Assembly (NCBI GenBank): GCA_002837195.1
Contig: KZ478066.1
Coordinates: 62,001 to 126,000 of the forward strand
Origin: Enterobacterales bacterium CwR94
GTDB taxonomy: Bacteria > Pseudomonadota > Gammaproteobacteria > Enterobacterales > Enterobacteriaceae
Reading direction: 5' to 3'
DNA: 64,000 nucleotides
The notes beneath the pieces are model-generated. The model was not told the origin of the DNA, searched no databases, and saw only the letters and a program-made list of their open reading frames with translations. Numbering within the stretch: the first letter of the stretch is position 1; each line of letters starts with the position of its first letter. Both the position numbers and the translations under genes were made by a program. Of the stretch, positions 14,940 to 23,522 are shown one piece after another.

Positions 14940-15305
14940 TCATTCCCGAAAATTACAGAGCCGCAAATGGATGCGCCGTCGAGGCGTAGAATGAGAATAG
15001 ACGTGGGTAGCAGGCAGGACAAGGCGAGGAATAAAGACCAATACCGCTATTAAAACGCACAGTCCGCTGAGCAGAGCTTCCGCCAGAATCGGTGGCATGC
15101 TCATCAATGATTTTGCACTGAGCTCACAAGGGGTAACCGGAGCACCAATATCCACGGTGTTGTCAGTGACAACGGAAGTGGCCTGAACGCTGGCCATGGG
15201 CGTCTGCAATAGCACAAAACCCGCCGTACGCTGCGCCATACAGGTCAGTATGACGAGGCACGCCAGGGCAAGGAACCAGCTTGCTTTGCGTTGCAGTTTT
15301 CTCAT
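14940..15305 (-). CDS. scsA: ScsA-like small membrane protein
   Basis: A 121-aa protein, about the length of Salmonella ScsA. A hydrophobic N-terminal segment (about 6-22) is followed by a loop with VTPCELSAKSL and a second membrane helix near LLSGLCVLIAVLVF. The C-terminus is basic and ends LRLCNFRE. ATG 15305 (minus) has CCGGAG 5 bases upstream, and an in-frame extension to 15332 has no such site. It is the first gene of scsABCD. The role of ScsA is not defined in detail, though it is linked to copper and peroxide tolerance in Salmonella. Confidence 0.72.
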   Translation of the reverse strand: MRKLQRKASWFLALACLVILTCMAQRTAGFVLLQTPMASVQATSVVTDNTVDIGAPVTPCELSAKSLMSMPPILAEALLSGLCVLIAVLVFIPRLVLPATHVYSHSTPRRRIHLRLCNFRE

Positions 15306-15607
15306 GGGAACTCCGGATAATGAGGTGCACATCTTAACGGGGGATAAAATTTGCGCAACCCGACAGCATGTAAATAATCGTAATGGGGCAGTGTGTCATC
15401 TGGCTGCAATCTGCGTGACGTACCTTGAAGCGGAGTATTACCCCTAAACCTCGTTAAATACACCATGCACAGTTTCCCGCCCTTCGTGGCGGGATTTTTT
15501 TTAAGACCAGACTGAAAAATGGCCAGCCCATGTACATACTAAGAGGATGGCTGTTATGGTGTTCCCGCCGCCAGCGCATGGCGGTTGTCATCACCAGGGA
15601 GAGAGAA
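15306..15607. other. Intergenic region with orphan terminator
   Basis: This 302-base stretch separates scsA (minus) from the periplasmic protein gene (plus). It contains a strong plus-strand terminator at 15475-15502 without a coding gene in front of it, and a possible promoter (TTGCGC near 15351 with an AATAAT-like -10), which is compatible with a small RNA of about 120 bases. Reading frames here look non-coding. Confidence 0.45.
15475..15502 (+). terminator. Orphan intrinsic terminator
   Basis: TCCCGCC and GGCGGGA form a 7-bp stem with a CTTCGT loop, followed by eight T residues. No plus-strand protein gene ends upstream of it, so a small RNA is the simplest candidate product. Confidence 0.82.
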
Positions 15608-15928
15608 ATGAAGAAAGGGTGTTTACTGCTGCTGACGCTGGGTGCGTTGGTGGGTACTGCACATGCCAGTTCAGATGAAGCATGGGCAAAGGGCGATCAG
15701 GCGATGAAAACGGCCTGTTTAAAAGCCAGTCAGTTGAAAAATCCGCAGATTGCCAGTGGGATCATGCTGTTTGATGATAGCGTGGGCTATTCGTCTGTGG
15801 TGATAAGCGGTCGCTATCCGCAGGCGCACATGAAAAATCAGCGCGGGCGTGAACTCTGTTTGTGGCAGCGCGCCACACAGAAGGCGCATGTGACGGAAGC
15901 GGATACGCTACTGACATTAAAGCGTTAA
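15608..15928 (+). CDS. Uncharacterised exported protein (106 aa)
   Basis: A 106-aa protein with a clear signal peptide, MKKGCLLLLTLGALVGTAHA, cleaved before SSDEAW. The mature part is about 86 residues with two cysteines (in KTACLKAS and RELCLWQR) that could form a disulfide, and a central IMLFDDSVGYSSVVISGRYP. I do not recognise a family. ATG 15608 has GGGAGAGAG upstream, and in-frame extension to 15530 would spoil the signal peptide. It stands between the Scs redox operon and the YcgZ-like gene. Confidence 0.72.
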   Translation: MKKGCLLLLTLGALVGTAHASSDEAWAKGDQAMKTACLKASQLKNPQIASGIMLFDDSVGYSSVVISGRYPQAHMKNQRGRELCLWQRATQKAHVTEADTLLTLKR

Positions 15929-15965
15929 TCCTTCCTTCAGGCAGTACGGATGCCCGTGCTGCCTG

Positions 15966-16223
15966 CTAGTCCTGTTCCTCCGATGTTTTGCCCATGATCT
16001 CGGCCAGCAGATTGCGATAGCCCTGCAGCATGGACTGATCCATTTCCCCTTCCAGCCGTGATAACACGCTGGCAATAATCGCTTTGTTGGTGGCGGGCTG
16101 GCCGTGCTGCATTAACTCTTGCATGATGGCGGCGAGCAAATCGGTGGTTTGCGGCGCGTGGAACGCGGGACTGTTAAAATAGTCAGCAATCGCGCGTGCC
16201 GCAGTGTTCGTGGATGTGGCCAT
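15966..16223 (-). CDS. YcgZ/YmgB-family small regulator
   Basis: An 85-aa protein that best resembles E. coli YcgZ: AARAIADYFNSPAFHAPQTT corresponds to YcgZ's AITRYFAKANLH segment, followed by IMQELMQHGQPATNKAI, LSRLEGE and LLAEIMG. YcgZ and AriR are small helical modulators of the Rcs phosphorelay and biofilm matrix in E. coli. ATG 16223 (minus) has GGAGG. A perfect 11-bp hairpin with a short T-run lies in the leader. It is a second family member about 5.2 kb from the YmgB-like gene at 10498. Confidence 0.78.
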   Translation of the reverse strand: MATSTNTAARAIADYFNSPAFHAPQTTDLLAAIMQELMQHGQPATNKAIIASVLSRLEGEMDQSMLQGYRNLLAEIMGKTSEEQD

Positions 16224-16241
16224 AATGACCTCCAGAGAAGA

Positions 16242-16273
16242 TAAAACCGCCCTGAAAGTCAGCTTTCAGGGCG
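16242..16273 (-). terminator. Terminator-like hairpin in the YcgZ-like leader
   Basis: A perfect 11-bp stem (16248-16258 with 16263-16273) with a 4-base loop is followed on the minus strand by GTTTTAT. The T-run is short, so termination would be partial. It ends about 18 bases before the start codon, echoing the layout of the YmgB-like gene. Confidence 0.6.
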
Positions 16274-16403
16274 AATAGGGTTCGCTATGAGTTCGGAACA
16301 TGCTGTGAGCGTTTCGTGATCCGAAGATAGAGGCAGGGATCGTCTATTAACTTTAGAAGGTTGCTTTGGTCTTGCCAGTAACAAACGGAAATAATTTCAC
16401 ACG

Positions 16404-17075
16404 TCATCCATTTGGATAGGTTTTAATCACTTCCAGCACGCCATTGATAATAAACTGGACTCCCATGCAGACCAGCAGAAACCCCATAAGGCGCGATATC
16501 GCCTCAATGCCGCTTTTACCTACCAGACGCATGATGGCACCGGAACTGCGCAGGGAAGCCCACAAAATCACGGCAATGGTCAGAAAGGTGGCGACGGGCG
16601 CCACAGACAGCACCCAGGGCGAAAAGGTATCAGAGTGGCGGATCGTTGAGGCTGTACTGATGATCATGGCAATCGTCCCGGGGCCCGCCGTGCTGGGCAT
16701 CGCCAGCGGCACAAAAGCGATGTTCACGGTTTCGCGCTTTTCTATCTCATCTTGCTTATGCTCAGCTTCCAGCGAATGCCCCGCGGGCGCTTGTGGAAAC
16801 AGCATGCGAAAGCCAATAAAGGCGACAATCAAACCCCCGGCCATGCGCAGGCCAGGAATAGAAATGCCAAAAGTATCCATCACAATGTTGCCAGCATAGA
16901 AGGCAACCACCATGATTAAAAAAACGTAGACCGAGGCTTGCAGAGACTGGCGATTGCGCTCTTCCCGGTTCATGTCACCCGATAAGCCTAAAAACAGCGC
17001 AACGCTGGTCAGTGGATTGGTCAACGGCAACAGCACCACTAGCCCTAATCCTACGGCTTTGATTAACTCCAACAT
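16404..17075 (-). CDS. marC: MarC-family inner-membrane protein
   Basis: A 223-aa, six-helix membrane protein near-identical in pattern to E. coli MarC (221 aa), with identical stretches such as [40 protein letters not shown] and [20 protein letters not shown]. MarC was named for its position beside marRAB, but no resistance role is established and its function is unknown. Here no mar genes accompany it. ATG 17075 (minus) has AGGAAT upstream. The region between it and iraP (290 bases) carries both promoters and no other gene that I can support. Confidence 0.92.
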   Translation of the reverse strand: MLELIKAVGLGLVVLLPLTNPLTSVALFLGLSGDMNREERNRQSLQASVYVFLIMVVAFYAGNIVMDTFGISIPGLRMAGGLIVAFIGFRMLFPQAPAGHSLEAEHKQDEIEKRETVNIAFVPLAMPSTAGPGTIAMIISTASTIRHSDTFSPWVLSVAPVATFLTIAVILWASLRSSGAIMRLVGKSGIEAISRLMGFLLVCMGVQFIINGVLEVIKTYPNG

Positions 17076-17365
17076 ACATTCCTCACTGATATTTTTTTAC
17101 ACCATGACACGTCTTTTAAATAATGGTTGCCATGACACCGTTACATTTATCGGCCCTAAAAATGAGCCACAAGTAAAAGGGCATTTCATTATTGTGAATT
17201 GTAACGTTTCGATAGAATAACCTTTTCACTTACAGTGTGAATATTCTAACGCATTGCAACTCTGGGCGCAGAAAGAACAGATAATTTCCGTAGAGGACTT
17301 TTCAAATTACACAATGGAATGCTAACGTGAGGCTCTTCCTTTCGGTATAAGACTGAGATGCGTTA

Positions 17366-17626
17366 ATGAAAAATCTCATTGCTGAATTGCTGATTAAAAT
17401 GGCAGAAAAAGAGGCGGAGTCGAAAGCGCTCATTGCCCAGATCGAAGCCCTGGAAATTGTCACTACCGCTATTATTCGCCATGTGGATCCGGCGACACAT
17501 CACGACATTACGCAACATGTGCATCGCGCGATGAATACGCCCTGCAAGAGCGTTGCGTCTGCACCCAATACCCCCATGTTGGAAGACTATGTGCAGAAGC
17601 TGCTTGCGCAGCCGCGACCCTCTTAA
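17366..17626 (+). CDS. iraP: Anti-adaptor IraP (RpoS stabiliser)
   Basis: An 86-aa protein matching E. coli IraP, with an N-terminus MKNLIAELLIKMAEKEAESK, a leucine-rich helix through IEALEIVTTAIIRH, and a conserved C-terminal LEDYVQKLLAQPR. IraP binds RssB and blocks delivery of sigma-S to ClpXP, chiefly under phosphate starvation. In E. coli it sits beside phoA and psiF. Here psiF follows 118 bases later and phoA is absent. The ribosome site before ATG 17366 is weak. Confidence 0.85.
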   Translation: MKNLIAELLIKMAEKEAESKALIAQIEALEIVTTAIIRHVDPATHHDITQHVHRAMNTPCKSVASAPNTPMLEDYVQKLLAQPRPS

Positions 17627-17744
17627 TTCGCGATGTTGTTGGCATTTCATTGATACGCAGCAGGATTAAAATCGCAATGCGTGCCAGGCTTTTAATGGCA
17701 AGGGCTTTTGCCCGGAGTGTTAATGGCAATGATAAAGGGAACAC

Positions 17745-18056
17745 ATGATGAACAAATGTATTATTGCAGTGGGTATGGTAATGACCCTGCTGGCAGGGGG
17801 AAACGCCATTGCGGCGGAGAAAACGGCTCAGCAGCAAAAAATGACCGTGTGTAATCAACAAGCCGGTGAGAAAGCGCTGAAAGGGGATGAACGTAAAACC
17901 TTTATGAGCAGTTGTCTGAAAAAAGACAGTGAGACAACCAAAGCTATGACACCGCAGCAATTAAAAATGAAAAGTTGTAATACTGCGGCGGGTGATAAAG
18001 CCCTGAAAGGTGATGAGCGTAAAACCTTTATGAGTAATTGCCTGAAAAAAAGCTAA
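17745..18056 (+). CDS. psiF: Phosphate-starvation-inducible protein PsiF
   Basis: A 103-aa exported protein. A signal peptide (ending IAA before EKTAQQ) is followed by two PsiF repeats that are nearly identical to each other: QQQKMTVCNQQAGEKALKGD and QLKMKSCNTAAGDKALKGD, each ending in ERKTFMS-N/S-CLKK. Each repeat has two cysteines. Either of two adjacent ATGs (17745, 17748) could be used, and AAGGGA fits the second better. In E. coli it follows phoA and is phosphate-regulated, but I see no clear Pho box in the 118 bases before it here. A strong terminator follows. Confidence 0.88.
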   Translation: MMNKCIIAVGMVMTLLAGGNAIAAEKTAQQQKMTVCNQQAGEKALKGDERKTFMSSCLKKDSETTKAMTPQQLKMKSCNTAAGDKALKGDERKTFMSNCLKKS

Positions 18057-18060
18057 TACA

Positions 18061-18087
18061 ACGCGGGCGCAGGCCCGCGTTTTTTTA
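18061..18087 (+). terminator. Intrinsic terminator of psiF
   Basis: ACGCGGGC and GCCCGCGT form an 8-bp stem with a GCAG loop, followed by eight T residues. It lies 4 bases after the psiF stop and just before the end of the convergent proC. Confidence 0.88.
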
Positions 18088-18093
18088 ATCCAC

Positions 18094-18903
18094 TCACTTT
18101 TTGCTCATTGATTCTGATTTTGCCATGCACTTCTGCATCGCCTCGATCACGGCAGAGCGAAATCCTCTTTCTTCTAACGTCCGCACCGCTTCAATTGTGG
18201 TACCGCCGGGCGAGCACACCATGTCTTTTAATTCGCCAGGGTGCTTACCACTCTCTAATACCATCTGTGCCGATCCTTTTACCGCCTGAGCGGCAAACTG
18301 ATAAGCCTGCGCACGCGGCATTCCGCCTAATACTGCGGCATCGGCCATGGCTTCAATAAACATGAACACATAAGCCGGCGCTGAACCGCTGACGCCAACC
18401 ACCGAATGGATCAGGTATTCGGGTACCACGGCCGCTTTGCCGAAGCTCTCAAAAATGCTGACGATCTCGTCGCATTCTTCAGCCTCAACTAATACATTCG
18501 GTGTCACCGAGGTCATGCCTTCGTTAACCAATGCGGGCGTATTCGGCATAACGCGAATGATTTTACGGTCGTGTCCCAGTACGCCAGCCAGTGATTCCAA
18601 CGTAATGCCCGCCGCGATAGATACCACCAGCGTACTGCTGTTGAGCGATCCCGAGATATCTTTCAGTACTTTCAAGATAACCCCAGGTTTGACGGCCCCG
18701 AACAGAATGTCGACTTCGCGCGCCAGTTGTTCAGCGCTCTCGGCTGCCTGGGTACCGTATTGCTGTGACATGGCCTGATTAGTGGCGGGTTTATGGTCAT
18801 ACACCCAAATGTGACTGGCGGGGATTTTCCCCCCCGCGACCAGACCGCCAATAATGGCTTTTGACATATTGCCGCAGCCTAAAAAACCGATTTTCTTATC
18901 CAT
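18094..18903 (-). CDS. proC: Pyrroline-5-carboxylate reductase
   Basis: A 269-aa enzyme, the same length as E. coli ProC, catalysing the last step of proline synthesis: NAD(P)H reduction of pyrroline-5-carboxylate. The Rossmann motif GFLGCGNMSKAI is at the N-terminus. The dimerisation/active-site region includes VVGVSGSAPAYVFMFIEAM and the conserved PGGTTIEAV near the C-terminus. ATG 18903 (minus) has AGGGAG upstream. It is monocistronic and divergent from yaiI, as in E. coli. Confidence 0.96.
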   Translation of the reverse strand: MDKKIGFLGCGNMSKAIIGGLVAGGKIPASHIWVYDHKPATNQAMSQQYGTQAAESAEQLAREVDILFGAVKPGVILKVLKDISGSLNSSTLVVSIAAGITLESLAGVLGHDRKIIRVMPNTPALVNEGMTSVTPNVLVEAEECDEIVSIFESFGKAAVVPEYLIHSVVGVSGSAPAYVFMFIEAMADAAVLGGMPRAQAYQFAAQAVKGSAQMVLESGKHPGELKDMVCSPGGTTIEAVRTLEERGFRSAVIEAMQKCMAKSESMSKK

Positions 18904-19066
18904 TCTGATCTCCCTGCTCTGCCTGTATCTCCCCAGCTTACGGAATTACGCCGGGAATTGCAGCCTCTGCAAAGCGGCTGCCAGAATGTAGAGGGCGATA
19001 TTGCATCATTCCCAATTGCAGAGGGTTGTGATAGCGTGCCGCCAGCCTTCCTGCAGGAGAAAAATC

Positions 19067-19513
19067 ATGGCAATTTGGGTGGATGCGGATGCCTGTCCAA
19101 AAGTAATCAAAGAGGTGCTGTTTCGCGCGGCCGAGCGTGAGCAAGTCAATGTCACGCTGGTGGCGAATCAGTCACTGCACGTGCCACCTTCGCGTTTTAT
19201 TCGCACCCTGCGCGTGGCCGCGGGGTTCGATGTCGCAGACAATGAAATTGTGCGTCGAGCCGCCGCCGGTGATTTGGTCATTACGGGGGATATTCCGTTA
19301 GCGGCTGAAGTGATGGAAAAGGGCGCGGTGGCGCTGAACCCACGCGGTGAACGCTACAGCGAGGCAACCATTCGTGAACGCCTCACATTGCGGGATTTTA
19401 TGGACACTATGCGCGCCAGTGGTGTGCAGACCGGCGGCCCGCCAGCGCTAAGCCAGCGTGACCGCCAACAGTTCGCGAATGAACTGGAAAAATGGTTACG
19501 TCAGCGCAGTTGA
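19067..19513 (+). CDS. yaiI: YaiI/YqxD-family protein (UPF0178)
   Basis: A 148-aa cytoplasmic protein of the UPF0178 family, similar in length to E. coli YaiI. The start [16 protein letters not shown] contains the conserved acidic DADACP motif typical of a PIN/NYN-like nuclease fold. Other signatures are [21 protein letters not shown] and the [10 protein letters not shown] block. Its biological role is unknown. ATG 19067 has GGAG upstream, and an in-frame extension to 19001 is not supported. It abuts the convergent DUF2076 gene with no bases between the stops. Confidence 0.9.
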   Translation: MAIWVDADACPKVIKEVLFRAAEREQVNVTLVANQSLHVPPSRFIRTLRVAAGFDVADNEIVRRAAAGDLVITGDIPLAAEVMEKGAVALNPRGERYSEATIRERLTLRDFMDTMRASGVQTGGPPALSQRDRQQFANELEKWLRQRS

Positions 19514-20182
19514 TTAGATAAAACTGTCATCGTCAAAATCACTGTTGCCGAAGTCATTATTATCATAATCATTGAAACCATTGAGATTATCGGTGTTATC
19601 AGTAGGCCAGTTGGCATCTTGTAAGAAGCCACTGTTCTGCTGACTGAATCCCGCATCGGCGTCTGAGGGCTCATTAATAATATTCACAATTTCTTGTGGC
19701 TGGCTTTGATGAAACATATTGGTCAGCATATTGGCCATCACCACGCCGCCCGCCACGCCCACCGCCGTTTGCAACGCGCCGCCTAAGAATCCAGTTCCAC
19801 GCGGTGCAGTCTGCGCAGCGGCAGCAGTATTGCCCCAGGCGGGATTCTGCACGGGAGCTGCCTGTGGGGAGGGCGAGAGCGGCTGCGTACGCTGGCCTCC
19901 ACCGAACAAGCCTGACAGGAATCCTCCACTGCTCTGTTCTGATTGCGATCGTTGCTGCGCCAATTGGCCTTCCAGCTCGCTGACGCGCTGATTAAGCTGC
20001 TTCATGGCCGCTTCCTGAATTAACAGCGCTTGCGTCATGTAATAAGGTGCTGTGGGCTGCTGGGCGATATGCTGAAGGATCTGTGTTTCTGCTTGCGCAT
20101 CACGTACTGTTGACTGACTTTCTGCCTGCTTCAGCCGAGTAAAAAGCGAGTCGATGAGACGTTGTTCATCGTTATGCATCAT
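19514..20182 (-). CDS. DUF2076 family protein
   Basis: A 222-aa protein of the DUF2076 type. The N-terminal helical region (EQRLIDSLFTRLKQAE, then YYMTQALLIQEAAMKQLNQR and a short coiled coil) is followed by a Gln/Ser/Pro linker, a glycine-rich hydrophobic segment GGALQTAVGVAGGVVMANML, and a C-terminal tail very rich in Asn and Asp. Function is unknown. ATG 20182 or 20179 (minus) follows AAGAGG. A CRP-like palindrome lies about 93 bases upstream. The acidic Asn/Asp tail is low-complexity. Confidence 0.8.
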   Translation of the reverse strand: MMHNDEQRLIDSLFTRLKQAESQSTVRDAQAETQILQHIAQQPTAPYYMTQALLIQEAAMKQLNQRVSELEGQLAQQRSQSEQSSGGFLSGLFGGGQRTQPLSPSPQAAPVQNPAWGNTAAAAQTAPRGTGFLGGALQTAVGVAGGVVMANMLTNMFHQSQPQEIVNIINEPSDADAGFSQQNSGFLQDANWPTDNTDNLNGFNDYDNNDFGNSDFDDDSFI

Positions 20183-20274
20183 TCACCTCTTAAAATGTCA
20201 TGCGACCCCAAAACTATTGAGCGGCGTCAGAGGAAAGTAAATCCTCGGCGCGTAAGCAAATGTTGCCATTGAAA

Positions 20275-20290
20275 AGTGATGTAAATCACA
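20275..20290. promoter_or_regulatory. CRP-like palindrome
   Basis: AGTGA-TGTAAA-TCACA matches the CRP core at 9 of 10 positions, with a perfect GTGA/TCAC dyad. It lies between the DUF2076 gene and aroL (315-base gap) and is closer to the DUF2076 start. Confidence 0.5.
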
Positions 20291-20373
20291 TAATAAGGCG
20301 TATGAAATTGCATCGCCGGGTTTGTTAAATTATTGCTTTTCAGCAGGTTATGTTTTGTCTGTGCCTGACAGGC

Positions 20374-20391
20374 TGTAAATCAAACCTTACT
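20374..20391 (+). promoter_or_regulatory. Putative TyrR box upstream of aroL
   Basis: TGTAAA-N6-CTTACT resembles the TyrR consensus TGTAAA-N6-TTTACA with the essential G and C retained. It precedes a TATGAT -10-like element (20417-20422) and aroL by about 107 bases. E. coli aroL is TyrR-controlled, which supports the call. The single weak box contrasts with several in E. coli. Confidence 0.5.
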
Positions 20392-20497
20392 GGTAGCTCG
20401 CCCCGTTAAATCCCGGTATGATGCGACCCATTGCGCAATAAAACTCCGTTGTCCAGTGCGCGTTGCTGTTTGACACGCTTGTGAGGATCCCCTTCTG

Positions 20498-21022
20498 ATG
20501 AACACCCCTATTTTCCTGGTTGGCGCCCGCGGCTGTGGGAAAACCACCGTTGGGCAAACCCTTGCTCAGGCGTTGGGGTACACCTTCGTTGACACCGATC
20601 ACTGGTTGTTGGAAACAACACAAAAAACCGTTGCTGAAGTGGTAGCCAGTGAAGGATGGGAGGGCTTTCGTCTGCGCGAAAGTGAGGCCCTGCACGCGGT
20701 AACGCAACCTGCGGCCGTGATTGCCACTGGCGGAGGCATGGTGCTGGCAGAGCGTAACCGCCAATACATGCGTGAAAAGGGCAAAGTCATTTGGCTGGCT
20801 GCGGATGCCGCCGTGCTGGCTGCGCGTCTGGAAGCGCAGCCGGAAGAGGGGCAGCGCCCAACGCTGACTGGGCGTCCGATCGCCGAAGAGATGCGGCAGA
20901 TTCTGGCCGAGCGTGAAGCCCTGTATCGTCATGCAGCACATCACATCATCAATGCGATGCAGCAACCGGCAGCCGTTACCACGCAAATTCGTCAGGCGTT
21001 GTCGCTGGCACACGCCAGTTAA
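20498..21022 (+). CDS. aroL: Shikimate kinase II
   Basis: A 174-aa enzyme, identical in length to E. coli AroL, that phosphorylates shikimate in aromatic amino acid synthesis. Walker A is GARGCGKTT at 9-17. The shikimate site includes DTDHW and FRLRESEAL, and the GGGMVL loop ([10 protein letters not shown]) is intact. ATG 20498 lies after GGATCCCC, a modest ribosome site. It heads an aroL-yaiA-aroM cluster in the same order as E. coli, probably under TyrR given the box upstream. Confidence 0.96.
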   Translation: MNTPIFLVGARGCGKTTVGQTLAQALGYTFVDTDHWLLETTQKTVAEVVASEGWEGFRLRESEALHAVTQPAAVIATGGGMVLAERNRQYMREKGKVIWLAADAAVLAARLEAQPEEGQRPTLTGRPIAEEMRQILAEREALYRHAAHHIINAMQQPAAVTTQIRQALSLAHAS

Positions 21023-21107
21023 GCGCCAGAAAATACTCAGGCTTTGTCTATACTGACTCTGTCAGGCTGGCGTATTGGTCAGTCAAACCAGGAGGACAGG
21101 AGATAGC

Positions 21108-21299
21108 ATGCCCAGTAAACCCCCTTATCCACGTCAAGCGCGCATTGTGCCGGTCGAAAAAGGCGAGTCAGGCAATACGGAAACCTGGTATGAACTTCGT
21201 GCCGATCATCCCAAGCCCAATACCTTAATCAGTGAACATAAAACGGTAACCGAAGCGCAAGACGCGAAAGTGCGCTACGAAGATATTACGAAAGAGTAA
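21108..21299 (+). CDS. yaiA: Conserved small protein YaiA
   Basis: A 63-aa protein, exactly the length of E. coli YaiA, with matching blocks [26 protein letters not shown] and [15 protein letters not shown]. It is cytoplasmic and its function is unknown. In E. coli it is cotranscribed with aroL, and here it starts 85 bases after aroL. ATG 21108 has GGAGGACAGGAG upstream, and an in-frame start at 21075 is less plausible. Confidence 0.93.
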   Translation: MPSKPPYPRQARIVPVEKGESGNTETWYELRADHPKPNTLISEHKTVTEAQDAKVRYEDITKE

Positions 21300-21447
21300 T
21301 GGGCGGGCAGGGATGCCCGTTTGATGTAATCCCACCGCTTTGCTCACACTTATTCACTTAAATCCCTTACCGTTATAGGGGCAATGCTATAGTTATCAGG
21401 TGTACTACGGGTGCACAAATGTTTTTAGCTCTGATAACGTGATAAGC

Positions 21448-22125
21448 ATGAAAAATACCCTTGTAACGCTGACGCTTGGACAAGCGTCCTGCGATGATTT
21501 TCGCCCGTTATTGCGCGAAATTTTGCCTGATGACCGTATCTTGCATGCCAAGGTACTGAGCGGCCTCACGACCGATCAAATTGTCACGCAATTCGCGCCA
21601 GAAATAGCTGAAAACAGTACCGCAGTTAAGTTGCAAAATGGCCCTGTTGTTCACTTGTCTACTGCTCGCCTGAAAGAGGCCGCGCAGCAGAGAATTTTGG
21701 CTCTGGAAAGCAGCGGATTCGAAACTATTTTGATGTTGTGTGGCAAGGATTTTCATGGGCTTTACGCGCGTCACGCAACCCTGCTTGAACCCGACCGCCT
21801 GTTGCCTCCTCTTGTGATGGCCCTGGTTGCTCATCAGAAAATGGGCGTCGTGGTTGCCCATGCAGATGCCGTCAATCATCAACGTGAAAAATGGCTGCGA
21901 TTAGGATCCCGTCCGCTCTTTGCGGTTGCCAATCCGTGGCAGGCCGACAACCAGTCGCTCTTTGAGGCTGGACTCATGTTGCAAGAGAAAGGTGCGGATG
22001 TGATGGTGCTCGATTGTTTGGGCTTCCAGTTACACCATCAACGTTATCTTGAAAACATGCTCGGTATACCGGTTGTTTTATCGCATTTATTGATAGCGCA
22101 ATTAGCGGCAGAATTGGTGCAGTGA
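21448..22125 (+). CDS. aroM: AroM family protein
   Basis: A 225-aa protein that follows E. coli AroM: ARHATLLEPDRLLPPLVMAL, WQADNQSLFEAGLMLQEKGA and DVMVLDCLGFQLHHQRYLE are family blocks. AroM resembles aspartate/hydantoin racemase-like folds, and its role near aromatic biosynthesis is unproven. ATG 21448 (MKNTLVTL) matches the family start. A GTG at 21400 would add 16 residues, and ribosome sites for either are weak. It starts 148 bases after yaiA, so it may have its own promoter. Confidence 0.9.
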   Translation: MKNTLVTLTLGQASCDDFRPLLREILPDDRILHAKVLSGLTTDQIVTQFAPEIAENSTAVKLQNGPVVHLSTARLKEAAQQRILALESSGFETILMLCGKDFHGLYARHATLLEPDRLLPPLVMALVAHQKMGVVVAHADAVNHQREKWLRLGSRPLFAVANPWQADNQSLFEAGLMLQEKGADVMVLDCLGFQLHHQRYLENMLGIPVVLSHLLIAQLAAELVQ

Positions 22126-22227
22126 TCCAGAATGAATTTTGCGTGACACTGTGTGCACTCTGGTTCTACACTGCAAGAGGTGCCACGCTTGGCCTTTGAT
22201 TAACTGCCTGATTCTTGAGGATATTAC

Positions 22228-22521
22228 ATGCTCAGTGTAAACGAGTATTTTGATGGAAAAGTGAAATCGATTGGTTTTGAGAATGCCAGTTCAGGCCGCG
22301 CTAGCGTTGGCGTGATGGCGGAAGGGGATTACACCTTTGGAACGGGTGACGCAGAAGAGATGACCGTGGTGAGCGGCAGCCTGAAAGTGCTGCTGTCCGG
22401 CGAAACGGAGTGGAAATGGTATGAAGCAGGTGAAAAATTCAATGTGCCAGCGCACAGTGAATTCCACCTGCATATTGAACAGCCCAGCGCTTATCTGTGT
22501 CGTTACCTGAAAAAAGCCTAG
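22228..22521 (+). CDS. ppnP: Pyrimidine/purine nucleoside phosphorylase PpnP
   Basis: A 97-aa single-domain cupin-fold protein matching E. coli PpnP (YaiE). Conserved blocks are [44 protein letters not shown] and the C-terminal [20 protein letters not shown]. PpnP phosphorolyses a wide range of nucleosides to bases and ribose-1-phosphate. ATG 22228 has GAGGAT upstream. It converges on rdgC with 22 bases between the genes, as in E. coli. Confidence 0.94.
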   Translation: MLSVNEYFDGKVKSIGFENASSGRASVGVMAEGDYTFGTGDAEEMTVVSGSLKVLLSGETEWKWYEAGEKFNVPAHSEFHLHIEQPSAYLCRYLKKA

Positions 22522-22543
22522 CGCCGTTTCCCACCCTGAGTGA

Positions 22544-23455
22544 TTAGCGCTGGGCTTCGCCGCCCAGTGCCGTCACAGTTTCCTGAATCATGGTGGCCAG
22601 CTCGCCGGTCATCAAAATAAAGTCGGCATCAAAACGCGCACCCACATCTTCGCGATCGATATCTTCATTCTGATCCCGCAACGTTTCAGAAAACTTCAAA
22701 CGCTTTAGTGAGCCATCATCGGATAACACAAATTGAATGCGCTCGCGCCAGTCGAGAGCCAGTTTGGTGACCAGTTTTCCGGCTTCAATATGATTGGCAA
22801 TTTCATCGCACACCAAGTCTTGCTTCTTGCAACGAATAACGCCACCGTCCTCAAGAATCGCTTTCAGTTCTGCCTCATCCATTAACGCAAGGCCAGCAGG
22901 CACATCACCTGAGCGCACCCACTCGGTCAGGGTTAACTCAATGGGGCTTTCCAGCGTTAAGGGCACCACAGGCAGCGAGCCCACGCTTTTGCGCAGCAGG
23001 GCGAGCGTATCTTCTGCTTTTTTTGCACTGGCGCAGTCCACCACGATCAACCCGTTTTGCCCGTCGATCCACAGAAAGGTCTGGCTGAAGCGGCTAAATG
23101 CGCGAGGCATCAGGCTGTGCAGGACTTCATCTTTCAGCGCGTCTTTTTCTGTTTTTTTCAGTTTGCGGCTCTGTTCCGCTTCCAGTTTCTGGATTTTGGC
23201 TTCCAGCGCTTGCTTAACCACCGGGGAAGGCAGAATTTTTTCTTCTTTACGGGCGCAAATCAAAATTTGGTTTTGGCTGACATGGGTAAACGCATCACTG
23301 CGCGGGCCCATTGGAGAAACCCAACCGGTTTTGGCCATATCCTGACTGCCACAAGGTGTGAAAGCATAGGCTTCCAACTGTTTTTCCAGCTCATCGGCAG
23401 AGAAGGGGATATCGCGGTTTAGACGGTAGACCATCAAATTTTTAAACCAAAGCAT
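22544..23455 (-). CDS. rdgC: Recombination-associated protein RdgC
   Basis: A 303-aa protein, the same length as E. coli RdgC, a ring-shaped DNA-binding dimer that modulates RecA. It begins [17 protein letters not shown] and carries the conserved [20 protein letters not shown] and [17 protein letters not shown] blocks and a C-terminal [19 protein letters not shown] 23455 (minus) has AGGAAAGG. It lies directly downstream of sbcC on the same strand. The E. coli genes mak and araJ that separate rdgC from sbcC are missing here. Confidence 0.95.
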   Translation of the reverse strand: MLWFKNLMVYRLNRDIPFSADELEKQLEAYAFTPCGSQDMAKTGWVSPMGPRSDAFTHVSQNQILICARKEEKILPSPVVKQALEAKIQKLEAEQSRKLKKTEKDALKDEVLHSLMPRAFSRFSQTFLWIDGQNGLIVVDCASAKKAEDTLALLRKSVGSLPVVPLTLESPIELTLTEWVRSGDVPAGLALMDEAELKAILEDGGVIRCKKQDLVCDEIANHIEAGKLVTKLALDWRERIQFVLSDDGSLKRLKFSETLRDQNEDIDREDVGARFDADFILMTGELATMIQETVTALGGEAQR

Positions 23456-23522
23456 GGTGTTTCCTTTCCTCGGCGTTCATAAAAGCGTGGGCGCATGATA
23501 GCGAATTGCAGACGGCATTGTC

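Noticed and set aside
15196-15447. 83-codon plus-strand frame overlapping scsA
   Set aside because: It is antisense to scsA for most of its length and has no family motif. The strand is better explained by a small RNA or no gene.
20275-20290. CRP-like site as evidence that aroL is catabolite-controlled
   Set aside because: It is over 200 bases from aroL and nearer the DUF2076 gene, so I list the site but do not assign it to aroL.
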